A stretch of DNA of 8,561 nucleotides from CAZJYC01 sp964550165 (GTDB lineage: Bacteria; Acidobacteriota; Aminicenantia; Aminicenantales; Aminicenantaceae): NCBI GenBank assembly GCA_964550165.1, contig CAZJYC010000088.1:1-8561 (forward strand). The letters run 5' to 3'. The position numbers and the translations under genes were made by a program. Below are positions 1-6,346 of the stretch, piece after piece. Within the stretch, counting starts at the first letter, position 1. The number at the start of each line of letters is the position of its first letter. The notes under the pieces were generated by a model, which saw only the letters and a program-made list of their open reading frames with translations, ran no database searches and was not told where the DNA came from.

Positions 1-125
1 ACCCACCACCATGGGCTTCGGAGGGGCGGAAACTAGCCTATCAATTCCTCAATTTATCAAATCCCTTTTCCCATCACGGAAAAAAGATGCTTTCTTTTCT
101 TGACAAGGTTTTGCTGGCTTTCTAA
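1..125 (+). other. left edge; possible 3' tail of an upstream plus-strand gene (unresolved)
   Basis: Two plus-strand frames are open from the window edge. The one starting at base 3 runs for 40 codons to a TAA at 123-125. The one starting at base 2 ends at a TGA at 101-103. Either could be the end of a gene that starts outside the window, and neither tail is recognisable. The stretch is short enough for both frames to be open by chance, and the candidate promoter at 100-128 overlaps the end of it. No other feature was seen before the first complete gene. Confidence 0.2.
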
Positions 126-128
126 TCT
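100..128 (+). promoter_or_regulatory. candidate sigma70 promoter of the TIM-barrel isomerase gene
   Basis: A perfect -35 box TTGACA (100-105) is followed after exactly 17 nt by TAATCT (123-128). The -10 box keeps the three most conserved positions (T1, A2, T6). Transcription would begin near 135, giving a leader of about 36 nt before the ATG at 171. This is a pattern match only; the -10 box is imperfect. Confidence 0.45.
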
Positions 129-170
129 GTAAATGCCCTTGAATATTGAAATAGCTCTTAACAAAGTCCG

Positions 171-1157
171 ATGAAAACATTCCGGATCGGAATCGACAAT
201 TACGGTCTCTATCCCCTGAAACTTCCCCCTCTGGAAATCCTGAAGTGGGCCGAGCGAAACGGCGCCGAAGGAGTCCAGTTTTCAGGATTAAGCCCTGAAG
301 AGAGCGAAGCCATCGATGCTGCCTCTCTGAAAGACTTGGCTCAGTATGCTTCCTCCCATGGGCTCTACCTGGAGTGGGGACGAGCTCAGCACATTCCCTT
401 TGACATGAACACCTGGAAGAAAAAGGATATTTTTCCAATAAACCGCAAAGCCGCTGAAGAAGCGGAAATTTTAGGGACGAGGGTTGTCAGGTCGTGTTCC
501 GGCGGATTGATGCGCTGGAGCCCTGAAAACCCGAAGACCGAGACGCTTCTAAGAGAATGCGCAGAGTGCCTTCGTTCGCAGCGCCAGATGCTCAAAGACC
601 ACGGCGTTATTCTGGCCATAGAAACCCATTTTGAGTTCACAACCCATGAGCTGCTCAGGCTGTTTGAGCGCTGCGAAGCAGAGCCCGGCGATTATCTCGG
701 GATCTGTCTGGACACCATGAATCTTCTAACCATGCTCGAGAGCCCTCTCCAGGCCGCAGAGCGAATTTTGCCCTGGGTCGTCAGCTCCCATATCAAGGAT
801 GGCGCGCTCTTGATGACTGCGGAAGGATTGATGTCCTTTCCTGCTGAGATTGGCGAGGGGATTATTGACATCAAGAACGTCGTTGGCAGGCTGGCCTCTT
901 TGCCTCACCCGGTCCATCTTTCTGTAGAAGACCATGGCGGGAGTTTTCTTTTGCCTATCTTTGAGGAGCGTTTTCTGGCCGAGTTTCCGGATTTGACCTT
1001 AAATGAGTTTGTCTCCCTTATGCGAATGGCGCTTCAAGGAGGGGAGCTTGCCCGCAGAGGCCAACTGTCCATTGTCGAGAGGGAGAAATGGCCTGAAATA
1101 TGCGAATCGCGGTTAAAGCGCGACATAAAGGCCTTAAGAAAGCTCCTCCAAACTTAA
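171..1157 (+). CDS. sugar phosphate isomerase/epimerase-like protein (xylose isomerase-like TIM barrel)
   Basis: This is a 328-residue protein of the AP endonuclease family 2 / xylose isomerase-like TIM-barrel superfamily, whose members isomerise or epimerise sugars, polyols or keto-acids using a bound divalent metal. The N-terminal strand (IGIDNYGL, about 6-13) and later strands fit the fold. The four expected metal ligands are all visible: Glu151 in AIETHF, Asp181 in CLDTMN, His207 in SHIKD and Glu253 in SVEDHGG. The IGEGIID segment (227-233) is the usual GEG-x-(V/I)D loop. About 70 residues follow the last ligand, making it somewhat longer than the typical 260-300. It has no signal peptide, so it should be cytoplasmic. 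The ATG at 171 is chosen because strand 1 begins just after it; the Shine-Dalgarno sequence is poor (acaaagtccg). It stands alone on this strand, so the substrate cannot be deduced from neighbours. The family call is firm, but the reaction is not known. Confidence 0.9.
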   Translation: MKTFRIGIDNYGLYPLKLPPLEILKWAERNGAEGVQFSGLSPEESEAIDAASLKDLAQYASSHGLYLEWGRAQHIPFDMNTWKKKDIFPINRKAAEEAEILGTRVVRSCSGGLMRWSPENPKTETLLRECAECLRSQRQMLKDHGVILAIETHFEFTTHELLRLFERCEAEPGDYLGICLDTMNLLTMLESPLQAAERILPWVVSSHIKDGALLMTAEGLMSFPAEIGEGIIDIKNVVGRLASLPHPVHLSVEDHGGSFLLPIFEERFLAEFPDLTLNEFVSLMRMALQGGELARRGQLSIVEREKWPEICESRLKRDIKALRKLLQT

Positions 1158-1175
1158 TTCCAACGCAATAATTAA

Positions 1176-1400
1176 GTGTTATCGCGAGGAGAAGCGAAGC
1201 CGCGAGCGGAGCGTGGCGCGAAGCGACGTGGCTAGTCTCATGCGTATCATTGCGATCGGAGCGAAGCAATCCGCTCGTGTCGTTGCGAGGAGCAAAGCGA
1301 CGAAGCAATCCCATAAATTTAAAGAGATTGTCACGGCGCTCCGCGCCTCGCAATGACCTTGTCGGATGACCACGCTCCCTTCGGTTGCTTGCCATGACAC
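1176..1400. repeat. compound inverted repeat of the GTCATTGCGAGGAGCGAAGC type (MITE/REP-like)
   Basis: The outer ends are inverted copies of each other: GTGTTATCGCGAG at the left matches the reverse complement of CTTGCCATGACAC at the right in 10 of 13 positions. Inside is a second pair of arms, about 1280-1312 (gtcgttgcgaggagcaaagc...) and 1325-1357 (...gcctcgcaatgac reversed), separated by an AT-rich loop of about 12 nt (ataaatttaaag). Another partial copy, tcattgcgatcggagcgaag, lies at about 1248-1267, and a degenerate one at about 1183-1231. The block fills most of the 1158-1501 gap between two convergent genes. It encodes no transposase. Its folded RNA could help end transcription from both sides, though there is no T-run directly after a hairpin. 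The rest of the gap (1401-1501) shows only an A8 tract at 1463-1470. Confidence 0.75.
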
Positions 1401-1501
1401 TGGAACAAAATTTAATGAGTTTATGTTAATCTTGAGATGATTCTTATATTTTAACAACAGATAAAAAAAACGGGAGAGAGGCCAGGGGGACGCTCTTAAG
1501 A

Positions 1502-2881
1502 CTAAGGTAAGAGCTTTCTCAAAATCTTAAATTTTCCCTTGCTGTAAGGGGCATATCTCAGCTTGATGTCCAACAAATTCGATTTTTTCATCACGGATTT
1601 CATGTGGGAGAATGTCTCGAAGCTCGCTCTGCCCAGGTAAGCGCCCATGCCGCTCCAGCCGACTCCGCCAAAAGGCAGGTAGTCAGTGGCCAGGTGAATG
1701 ATGGTATCGTTGAGGCAACCGCCTCCGGATGAGGTCTGCCCGAGCACCAATTTTTGTTTTTTCCTGTTTTCTGAAAAGAAATAGAGGGCAAGGGGTTTTG
1801 GCCGGGAGTTGATAAACGCAACGGCTTCTTCGAGTGTCCCATAATCGATAGCTGGCAAAAGAGGTCCGAATATCTCTTCCTGCATGATCGGGTCCTCAGG
1901 CTTGATGTCATCCAAAATTGTCGGGGCTATATACCTTGTTTTTTTGTTGGCTTCCCCGCCGCAGATTATCGTCCCGCTCTTCATCAGGCCGCAGAGCCTT
2001 TCAAAATGTTTGTCATTCACAATTCTCGGAAAATCCGGGCTTTGCTCAGGATTTTCGCCAAAGAAATGCTTGATGTATTTTTTCAAAGCCTCGAGAGTTT
2101 CTTTTTTAACGTCCTTGTCTACGAGTAAATAATCAGGAGCAACGCAGGTCTGTCCGGCATTGAGGAACTTTCCCCAGGCTATGCGTCTCGCTGCATAGTC
2201 GATTTTGGCTTCCTTGTCGACGATGCAAGGGGATTTTCCGCCAAGCTCTAAAGTTACAGGCGTGAGATGCCTGGAAGCAGCCTCCATCACAATTTTCCCC
2301 AGTGGCGGATTTCCTGTGAAGAAGATGTAGTCGAATTTCTCCTGCCAGAGAGCCTGGTTGACATCCCTTCCTCCCTGGAAGATGGAAATATATTCTAGGT
2401 CGTAAATTTTGGTTATCATCTCTTCCATCACTGCCGATGTGTGGGGAGAATGATTGGAGGGCTTTAAGACAACGCAGTTTCCTGCAGAGATGGCTCCGAT
2501 CAAAGGCATGAAGAGAAGGTTGAAGGGAAAATTCCAGGGCGCAACGACGAGCGCCACACCGTAAGGCTCCGGGTAAATACGGCTCGAAGAAATGAAATGG
2601 AGAATTGGAGTCTTGACCCGTTTGGGCCTAGCCCAGGATTTAAGGTGTTTTAAATGAAAGTTTATTTCTTTTTTGACGATGCCGATCTCAGTGACATACG
2701 ATTCAAAAGGCGGCTTTCTCAAATCCTCGTAGAGAGCCTGGGTGATTCTTTCCTCATAGACATCGACCGCAGCTTTCAATTTTTTCAACATCTCCAGCCG
2801 GAAAGAAACGTCTTTTGTTTTATGAGTGGCAAAAAATTCTCTTTGTTTCTTAATCGTTTCTGGAATGCTCTTTGCGCTCAT
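1502..2881 (-). CDS. NAD(P)-dependent aldehyde dehydrogenase, ALDH3-like
   Basis: This 459-residue enzyme oxidises aldehydes to carboxylates with NAD(P)+. Visible signatures are PWNFP (115-119, Asn116 for the oxyanion hole), VVLKPS with Lys140 for the cofactor, LELGGKSP with the general base Glu212, NAGQTCVAPDY with the catalytic Cys246, and EEIFGP (335-340). The length is short compared with the roughly 480-500 residues of most ALDHs. Together with the positions of Glu212 and Cys246 and the KPPFESYVTEIG segment near residue 60, this points to the ALDH3 group, which handles medium- to long-chain or aromatic aldehydes. No signal peptide is seen. The C-terminus is basic (KGKFKILRKLLP) and could be membrane-associated, as in some ALDH3 enzymes; that is inference. 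The ATG is supported by a strong Shine-Dalgarno sequence AAGGAAGGA (2887-2895), 5 nt away. That site overlaps the stop codon of the small upstream ORF, so the two may be translationally coupled. Confidence 0.95.
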   Translation of the reverse strand: MSAKSIPETIKKQREFFATHKTKDVSFRLEMLKKLKAAVDVYEERITQALYEDLRKPPFESYVTEIGIVKKEINFHLKHLKSWARPKRVKTPILHFISSSRIYPEPYGVALVVAPWNFPFNLLFMPLIGAISAGNCVVLKPSNHSPHTSAVMEEMITKIYDLEYISIFQGGRDVNQALWQEKFDYIFFTGNPPLGKIVMEAASRHLTPVTLELGGKSPCIVDKEAKIDYAARRIAWGKFLNAGQTCVAPDYLLVDKDVKKETLEALKKYIKHFFGENPEQSPDFPRIVNDKHFERLCGLMKSGTIICGGEANKKTRYIAPTILDDIKPEDPIMQEEIFGPLLPAIDYGTLEEAVAFINSRPKPLALYFFSENRKKQKLVLGQTSSGGGCLNDTIIHLATDYLPFGGVGWSGMGAYLGRASFETFSHMKSVMKKSNLLDIKLRYAPYSKGKFKILRKLLP

Positions 2882-2893
2882 GGCTGTCCTTCC

Positions 2894-3049
2894 TTAAATG
2901 GAGAATGAAAGTTCTTCGCCGGTAATGAAGTCTATCACGCCGAGGAGTACTGTCATGATCAACCCAAGACTGATTATGACCGCGGACTGAAATTTCCTTG
3001 CCTTCTGATTTTGATAGATTTCGAATGCGTGATGTCTGGAGTTATACAT
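2894..3049 (-). pseudogene. truncated N-terminal stub of a membrane sensor protein, or a 51-aa membrane protein
   Basis: A short minus-strand ORF encodes 51 residues: a polar start (MYNSRHHAFEIYQNQKAR), one hydrophobic helix at about residues 22-38, then VIDFITGEELSFSI and a TAA stop. From memory, the end strongly resembles the 'VDYLTGYELSFSxFYLIPI' segment found after the first membrane helix in many GGDEF proteins, adenylate cyclases and histidine kinases. Here the protein stops exactly where that motif would run into the next helix, and the cytoplasmic signalling domain is missing. I therefore read it as a deletion remnant. A functional single-pass microprotein is the alternative. It has no clear Shine-Dalgarno sequence. 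It lies 12 nt upstream of the aldehyde dehydrogenase ATG, with its stop codon inside that gene's ribosome-binding site. Confidence 0.5.
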
Positions 3050-3121
3050 TATGGATGAACAGACTTTGTCTTGATAGTCATGAATGCTGAAACTCTCTTC
3101 TTTTCATAGCATTCGCTAGAG

Positions 3122-3150
3122 TCTATATCACAGGACAAAATCAGGGTCAA
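3122..3150 (-). promoter_or_regulatory. candidate sigma70 promoter (extended -10) for the sensor stub and aldehyde dehydrogenase
   Basis: Reading the minus strand, TTGACC (3145-3150) is followed after exactly 17 nt by TATAGA (3122-3127), preceded by TGA, which makes an extended -10 (TGn). Transcription should start near 3115, about 65 nt before the small ORF and about 235 nt before the dehydrogenase. It is the only convincing promoter upstream of the dehydrogenase. Confidence 0.55.
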
Positions 3151-3267
3151 TACTGCTTTGGGAAAAAGGCCGATAGGAAGCCATACAAAATATTTTTTTT
3201 GCAGAGCAGAATTAGCATGAATTCTCATTGTTATCAGGATATGGAGAGATATCCAGGTTCGAAATTT

Positions 3268-4302
3268 TTACCGGAGGATAAATCCATTCCTTAAAGGATC
3301 TGCAGGGTTGATAAAAAATTCATGGCGGCCCGTGATGTAGGCTGAGCCTTCAACTTCCGGGATAACAGCCGCATAAGGCCCAAAAGTTGTGGTTTGCCTA
3401 ACACGGCCGGTGAAGCGGCTGCCAATAATACTTTCGATTACGATCGGCTGATGAGCACTAATTTTTCCTTGAGCATGGAGGAGGGCGAGCAGGCCGCTGA
3501 CACCTGTGCCTGTCGGAGAGCGGTCCACCTCTCCTTCAGCGAAGATACAGACATTGCGCATGTCGGCTCCTGGACCAAGGGGAGGGGCGGTGAAGATCGT
3601 GCCATAAAGAAAGCCAAGGTCCTTTTCAAGGGGATGAGTGATAGCTTGGGTAGCCATTATCGCCCTTTTGATGGACATTCCCTTTTCGATAAGAGCGTGG
3701 AATCGGTCCCGGGTGCATATTAAATCAACATCCTCAGCCTTTACGTAAGCGTAGAACGCTCCGCCAAAAGCGATATCGTATTTGACTTTTCCCAAGCCAG
3801 GGACATCCACGGCTGTCTCATTGACCAGGACAAAAGAGGGGACGTTGTGAAAATATACGCTTTTCACGCGGCTGTTCGCAACTCGCGCATGCGCCATGAC
3901 CAGGCCTGCCGGCGTATCGATCTTGACCATGGTCTCAGGCTCCTTTGCCGGCAGTATCCCGGTCTCGACGGCAAACGTTGCCAGTCCGATGATGCCATGG
4001 CCGCACATGGTGCTGAATCCCTCGTTATGCATGAACAGGACGCCGATATCCGCTCCAGGAGTCACAGGAGCTGTCAGGATGCAGCCGTACATATCGGCAT
4101 GGCCGCGCGGCTCCCACATCAGAACAGTCCTGAGATGATCCAGATTTTCCATGGCATAGCGCCGCCGAACAAGGATTGTTTCTCCTGGCAGATCAGGGAA
4201 GCCATGGGTCACAATTCGCAGCGGCTCGCCTCCGGTATGGAGGTCTGTGGTCGATATCTTTAGCCACTCCTTGGGCGGCTTCCATTTTTTCACGTTTCTC
4301 AT
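3268..4302 (-). CDS. trans-3-hydroxy-L-proline dehydratase (proline racemase superfamily)
   Basis: This 344-residue protein has the diaminopimelate-epimerase-like two-lobed fold of the proline racemase superfamily. The first catalytic motif is STMCGHG, with Cys100. The second is DRSPTGTGVSG, with Thr264 in the place where proline racemases and 4-hydroxyproline epimerases have Cys (DRSPCGTG). A Cys/Thr pair is the known signature of trans-3-hydroxy-L-proline dehydratase, which removes water to give delta1-pyrroline-2-carboxylate (the human L3HYPDH type). Other family marks are TDLHTGGEPLRI (19-30), HNEG (92-95) and DRSP (260-263). There is no signal peptide, so it is cytoplasmic. The ATG has AAAGGAAA a few nucleotides upstream, and an in-frame TAA just before it rules out a longer start. 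No pyrroline-carboxylate reductase or transporter is in the window. An automatic label of 'proline racemase' would be misleading. Confidence 0.9.
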   Translation of the reverse strand: MRNVKKWKPPKEWLKISTTDLHTGGEPLRIVTHGFPDLPGETILVRRRYAMENLDHLRTVLMWEPRGHADMYGCILTAPVTPGADIGVLFMHNEGFSTMCGHGIIGLATFAVETGILPAKEPETMVKIDTPAGLVMAHARVANSRVKSVYFHNVPSFVLVNETAVDVPGLGKVKYDIAFGGAFYAYVKAEDVDLICTRDRFHALIEKGMSIKRAIMATQAITHPLEKDLGFLYGTIFTAPPLGPGADMRNVCIFAEGEVDRSPTGTGVSGLLALLHAQGKISAHQPIVIESIIGSRFTGRVRQTTTFGPYAAVIPEVEGSAYITGRHEFFINPADPLRNGFILR

Positions 4303-4334
4303 CGGATATTTCCTTTAAGAGTGAATTTTTTCAA
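4299..4334 (-). other. possible 11-codon leader ORF overlapping the hydroxyproline dehydratase start
   Basis: On the minus strand a consensus AAGGAG (4340-4345) stands 5 nt before a TTG. That TTG opens an 11-codon frame (MKKFTLKGNIR), whose TGA stop overlaps the dehydratase ATG in an ATGA arrangement. Translation of it could feed ribosomes to the dehydratase. The frame is very short and the TTG start is weak, so chance is a serious alternative. Confidence 0.2.
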
Positions 4335-4356
4335 AAAATCTCCTTCTATCTCTGCC

Positions 4357-4385
4357 ATCGCAACGGATCGAGCAAAAACAGTCAA
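4357..4385 (-). promoter_or_regulatory. weak candidate promoter of the hydroxyproline dehydratase gene
   Basis: On the minus strand TTGACT (4380-4385) and TGCGAT (4357-4362) are 17 nt apart. The -10 box lacks the conserved A2, so support is weak. It is the best arrangement in the 170-nt gap upstream of the gene, and it would give a leader of about 48 nt. Confidence 0.25.
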
Positions 4386-4472
4386 GTCTTAGCCATTTCC
4401 TCTCTCTCAAAATATACAGCAATTTTTATTGAGTTGGCAGCGATAAGGAAAAGATTGAGGAATATTGATTCT

Positions 4473-5270
4473 CTATTTTTCTGCGGCTTTTAGAACAGCT
4501 TTTTTTAATTCAGGATTAATTTGAACGCCATTAGCCTCTGCTTTTTTAAGACAGTCTAAGGCCTTTTGATAATCTTTGGCCATAAAATAGAGATTGATGA
4601 GATTATTGTAGGCATTTCCATTCTTAGGGTCTCTTTCTATCGTTTCGATGTACTGGTCATGGGCATCCTGATATCTTTTCAATTTAAAGAAGATATTCCC
4701 GTGGATGTAGAAATAATCGGGCGGAGTATGCAGCACTGGAGGAATTGGCTCCCTTAAGCGGTTATCGATAATAGAGATGTCATTTCTTGTGTTGGCGATT
4801 GCGGATTCAACCCGCTGTCTCTCATCTTGGTCTGTGATTGATGGCAATCTATTTTGAAGATTTATCAATTGCGTTTCCAATTTTTGTTTTTGCTCTCTCA
4901 GAGACTCAAGTCGCAGCTGATGGGTGAAAGTGTAGAATTTGGCAATAAAATCATAATTGGATTTTGCTTTTTCCATATCCTTCAAGGCTTGATCAAAGTC
5001 GCCCTTTTTATAATCGATCTGGGAGAGAAAGAACAGAGCGTCGGCATGTTCGGGCATAATCTCCATGCATTTCTTAAGCTCTTTTTCTGCCTTCGCGATG
5101 TTCCCTTTGATGAAATGCTCTTTGCCTTTTACGAAATAGCTGTCAGCGCGCTTAAATCTCTCGATAAGTTCTCTCTCTTCCTGGAAAAAATCTCTCTGGC
5201 CAAAGCTAAAATTCGCGGCCATAAGAATGAACAAAACCAAAAGAGTGAAAATTTGTGTTTTTTTGTTCAC
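4473..5270 (-). CDS. secreted tetratricopeptide-repeat protein with central coiled coil
   Basis: This is a 265-residue protein. Residues 1-24 form a signal peptide: MNKK, a hydrophobic core, then a likely cleavage near FSFG|Q. The mature part should lie in the periplasm or be loosely attached to the envelope. Two TPRs cover about 43-109 (GNIAKAEKELKKCMEIMPEH, then GDFDQALKDMEKA). A charged, Gln/Leu-rich stretch at about 113-172 looks like a helical hairpin or coiled coil. Two more TPRs follow at about 186-250 (YFYIHGNIFFKLKRYQDAHD, then AYNNLINLYFMAKDYQKALD). Such proteins are protein-binding scaffolds; the partner is unknown. The start is GTG (5268-5270), preceded by GGAAG 5 nt upstream; the first in-frame ATG (Met17) would destroy the signal peptide. 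It lies 158 nt after the GWxTD operon in the same direction and may be part of it or use its own promoter at 5313-5341. It looks more AT-rich than the catabolic genes. Confidence 0.85.
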   Translation of the reverse strand: MNKKTQIFTLLVLFILMAANFSFGQRDFFQEERELIERFKRADSYFVKGKEHFIKGNIAKAEKELKKCMEIMPEHADALFFLSQIDYKKGDFDQALKDMEKAKSNYDFIAKFYTFTHQLRLESLREQKQKLETQLINLQNRLPSITDQDERQRVESAIANTRNDISIIDNRLREPIPPVLHTPPDYFYIHGNIFFKLKRYQDAHDQYIETIERDPKNGNAYNNLINLYFMAKDYQKALDCLKKAEANGVQINPELKKAVLKAAEK

Positions 5271-5312
5271 TTTGACTTCCTTTTATTCGTCATTCCTTTT
5301 GCCATGGAATAA

Positions 5313-5341
5313 TCACTAACACAGGAAAAACATAATGTCAA
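5313..5341 (-). promoter_or_regulatory. candidate promoter of the secreted TPR gene
   Basis: On the minus strand a perfect TTGACA (5336-5341) is separated by 17 nt from TAGTGA (5313-5318). That box is a poor -10 but is preceded by TGT (extended -10). The sequence just before the -10 (TTTTTCCTGTG) resembles that of the promoter at 3122-3150 (TTTTGTCCTGTG). Transcription would start near 5306, with a leader of about 36 nt. Confidence 0.35.
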
Positions 5342-5428
5342 TGAGAAGGATGGGGAAGGTGTGCATTTTTTTCCGTTAAGAAAAATCATAGTATGGATCA
5401 CGGATTTATGGATGCTTCCATGGAGAGG

Positions 5429-6346
5429 TTAATATTTGATTTCAGTCTCCACAGTAAAAAATTTATAATCTCTATAGATAACAGTAGTTTCTGACCTGAT
5501 AAATTTCTTCCCTTTCTTGCTGATGTAGGCCTCCTCGATATAGTACCGGCTGGCAAATCTGATCCCGTTCTTTTCAATGCCGTATTCTGAAACTAAGGTC
5601 ATTTGAGCCTTTGACTTGTATCTCCTGGCAATTTCTTCTGTGATCTCGAAATTCCCTATGGACTCTTGATTCCATTCTATCTTTAAGACACTGGAATCAC
5701 TCTCGTTGACCCAGATCCGTCCGAAGAGCAGTCTCTGTTTCAAAGAAGGCCTGGGAACGGCTTCAAGAATCACCGCTTTTTCTCCGTTCAGAATGCCTTC
5801 GCCGATGATTTTATAGTTATGATAGTGCTGTCGCTCCTCACCGAGGAGGTCGATAGGCCCGAATAAGACCTTTTCATACCGGAACATAATTGTTTTCAGT
5901 TGAGCATTTTTTTCATCCTTTTTCTTGCCGTTTTCTTCTAACAATGTTCGACGCTCTTTTGTCTCGTCGCCTTTCCGGACGAACTGATAGTCATAGAGAT
6001 ACTGATTTTTCTCTATTTTTTCAGGAATTTTGAAACGAGTGGGCATTCGGTCATAAGGCCCGCTCGGCGTCTGAATTAAAATGTCTTTAACAATATCACG
6101 AGAATAGTCTATTCTCTCTGATAGTTCCTCCAGACAGACAAAATCCAGAGCAGCATGCCTTAGCCGGCTGCAGTATTCGCCGGCTTTTTTCAGGATCGTC
6201 AGGAGTTTTTTTTGCTCAGCATTCTCTTTTGTATAGTCCTTGATAAAAGCATGTTGAGAAAATGGAAACAGGATGAAAAATGCAACAAGGGATGAAATTA
6301 TTTTCGTTTTATCATGTTTTGGGAATTTATTCTGGCTCTCGCTCAT
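5429..6346 (-). CDS. predicted exported beta-rich protein, partner of the GWxTD protein; function unknown
   Basis: This is a 305-residue protein of unknown function. A single hydrophobic segment at about 14-34 follows a positively charged start, so it is a signal peptide or an N-terminal membrane anchor, with the rest outside the cytoplasm. A helical segment at about 42-90 holds a Cys pair (Cys59 and Cys71 in the EYCSRLRHAALDFVCLEE stretch) that could form a disulfide. The remainder is rich in alternating beta patterns: YLYDYQFVRK, YKIIGEGILNGEKAVILEAV, RIWVNESDSSVLKIEW, and a C-terminal repeat of strands. This resembles the half-barrel of LolA-like or outer-membrane lipoprotein-sorting proteins, which is only a fold-level guess. 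Its ATG overlaps the stop of the upstream GWxTD gene by 4 nt (ATGA), with AAGGA a little far upstream. This argues for coupled translation and a shared job. Confidence 0.8.
   Translation of the reverse strand: MSESQNKFPKHDKTKIISSLVAFFILFPFSQHAFIKDYTKENAEQKKLLTILKKAGEYCSRLRHAALDFVCLEELSERIDYSRDIVKDILIQTPSGPYDRMPTRFKIPEKIEKNQYLYDYQFVRKGDETKERRTLLEENGKKKDEKNAQLKTIMFRYEKVLFGPIDLLGEERQHYHNYKIIGEGILNGEKAVILEAVPRPSLKQRLLFGRIWVNESDSSVLKIEWNQESIGNFEITEEIARRYKSKAQMTLVSEYGIEKNGIRFASRYYIEEAYISKKGKKFIRSETTVIYRDYKFFTVETEIKY

Noticed and set aside
1..48. Possible start of a minus-strand gene leaving the left edge (open frame reading DRLVSAPPKPMVVG)
   Set aside because: It has only 14 codons in the window and no ribosome-binding site in front of its ATG; it cannot be told from chance.
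1018..1457. Two overlapping minus-strand ORFs (125 and 92 codons) with Arg-rich products containing RNDT-like runs
   Set aside because: They arise from the inverted repeat read through and from the antisense of the isomerase gene's 3' end. Peptides such as 'LLRRFAPRND' are a known artefact of this repeat class.
1455..1501. Possible intrinsic terminator after the aldehyde dehydrogenase (T8 run on the minus strand)
   Set aside because: Only a 4-bp stem (AGAG/CTCT) could be drawn, and it ends about 6 nt before the T-run; too weak to annotate.
3237..3254. Small stem-loop GGATAT-GGAGAG-ATATCC just after the hydroxyproline dehydratase stop
   Set aside because: The stem is 6 bp and AT-rich, and no T-run follows on the minus strand, so it is not a convincing terminator.
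3847..4263. Plus-strand ORF of 138 codons, with others at 3394-3723 and 4176-4493
   Set aside because: They lie antisense to the hydroxyproline dehydratase, or run from its 5' end into the gap before the TPR gene; the dehydratase's catalytic motifs are unambiguous.
5380..5428. Hairpin after the 305-aa gene (ATGGA/TCCAT)
   Set aside because: It has a 5-bp stem and no T-run, consistent with read-through into the TPR gene rather than termination.
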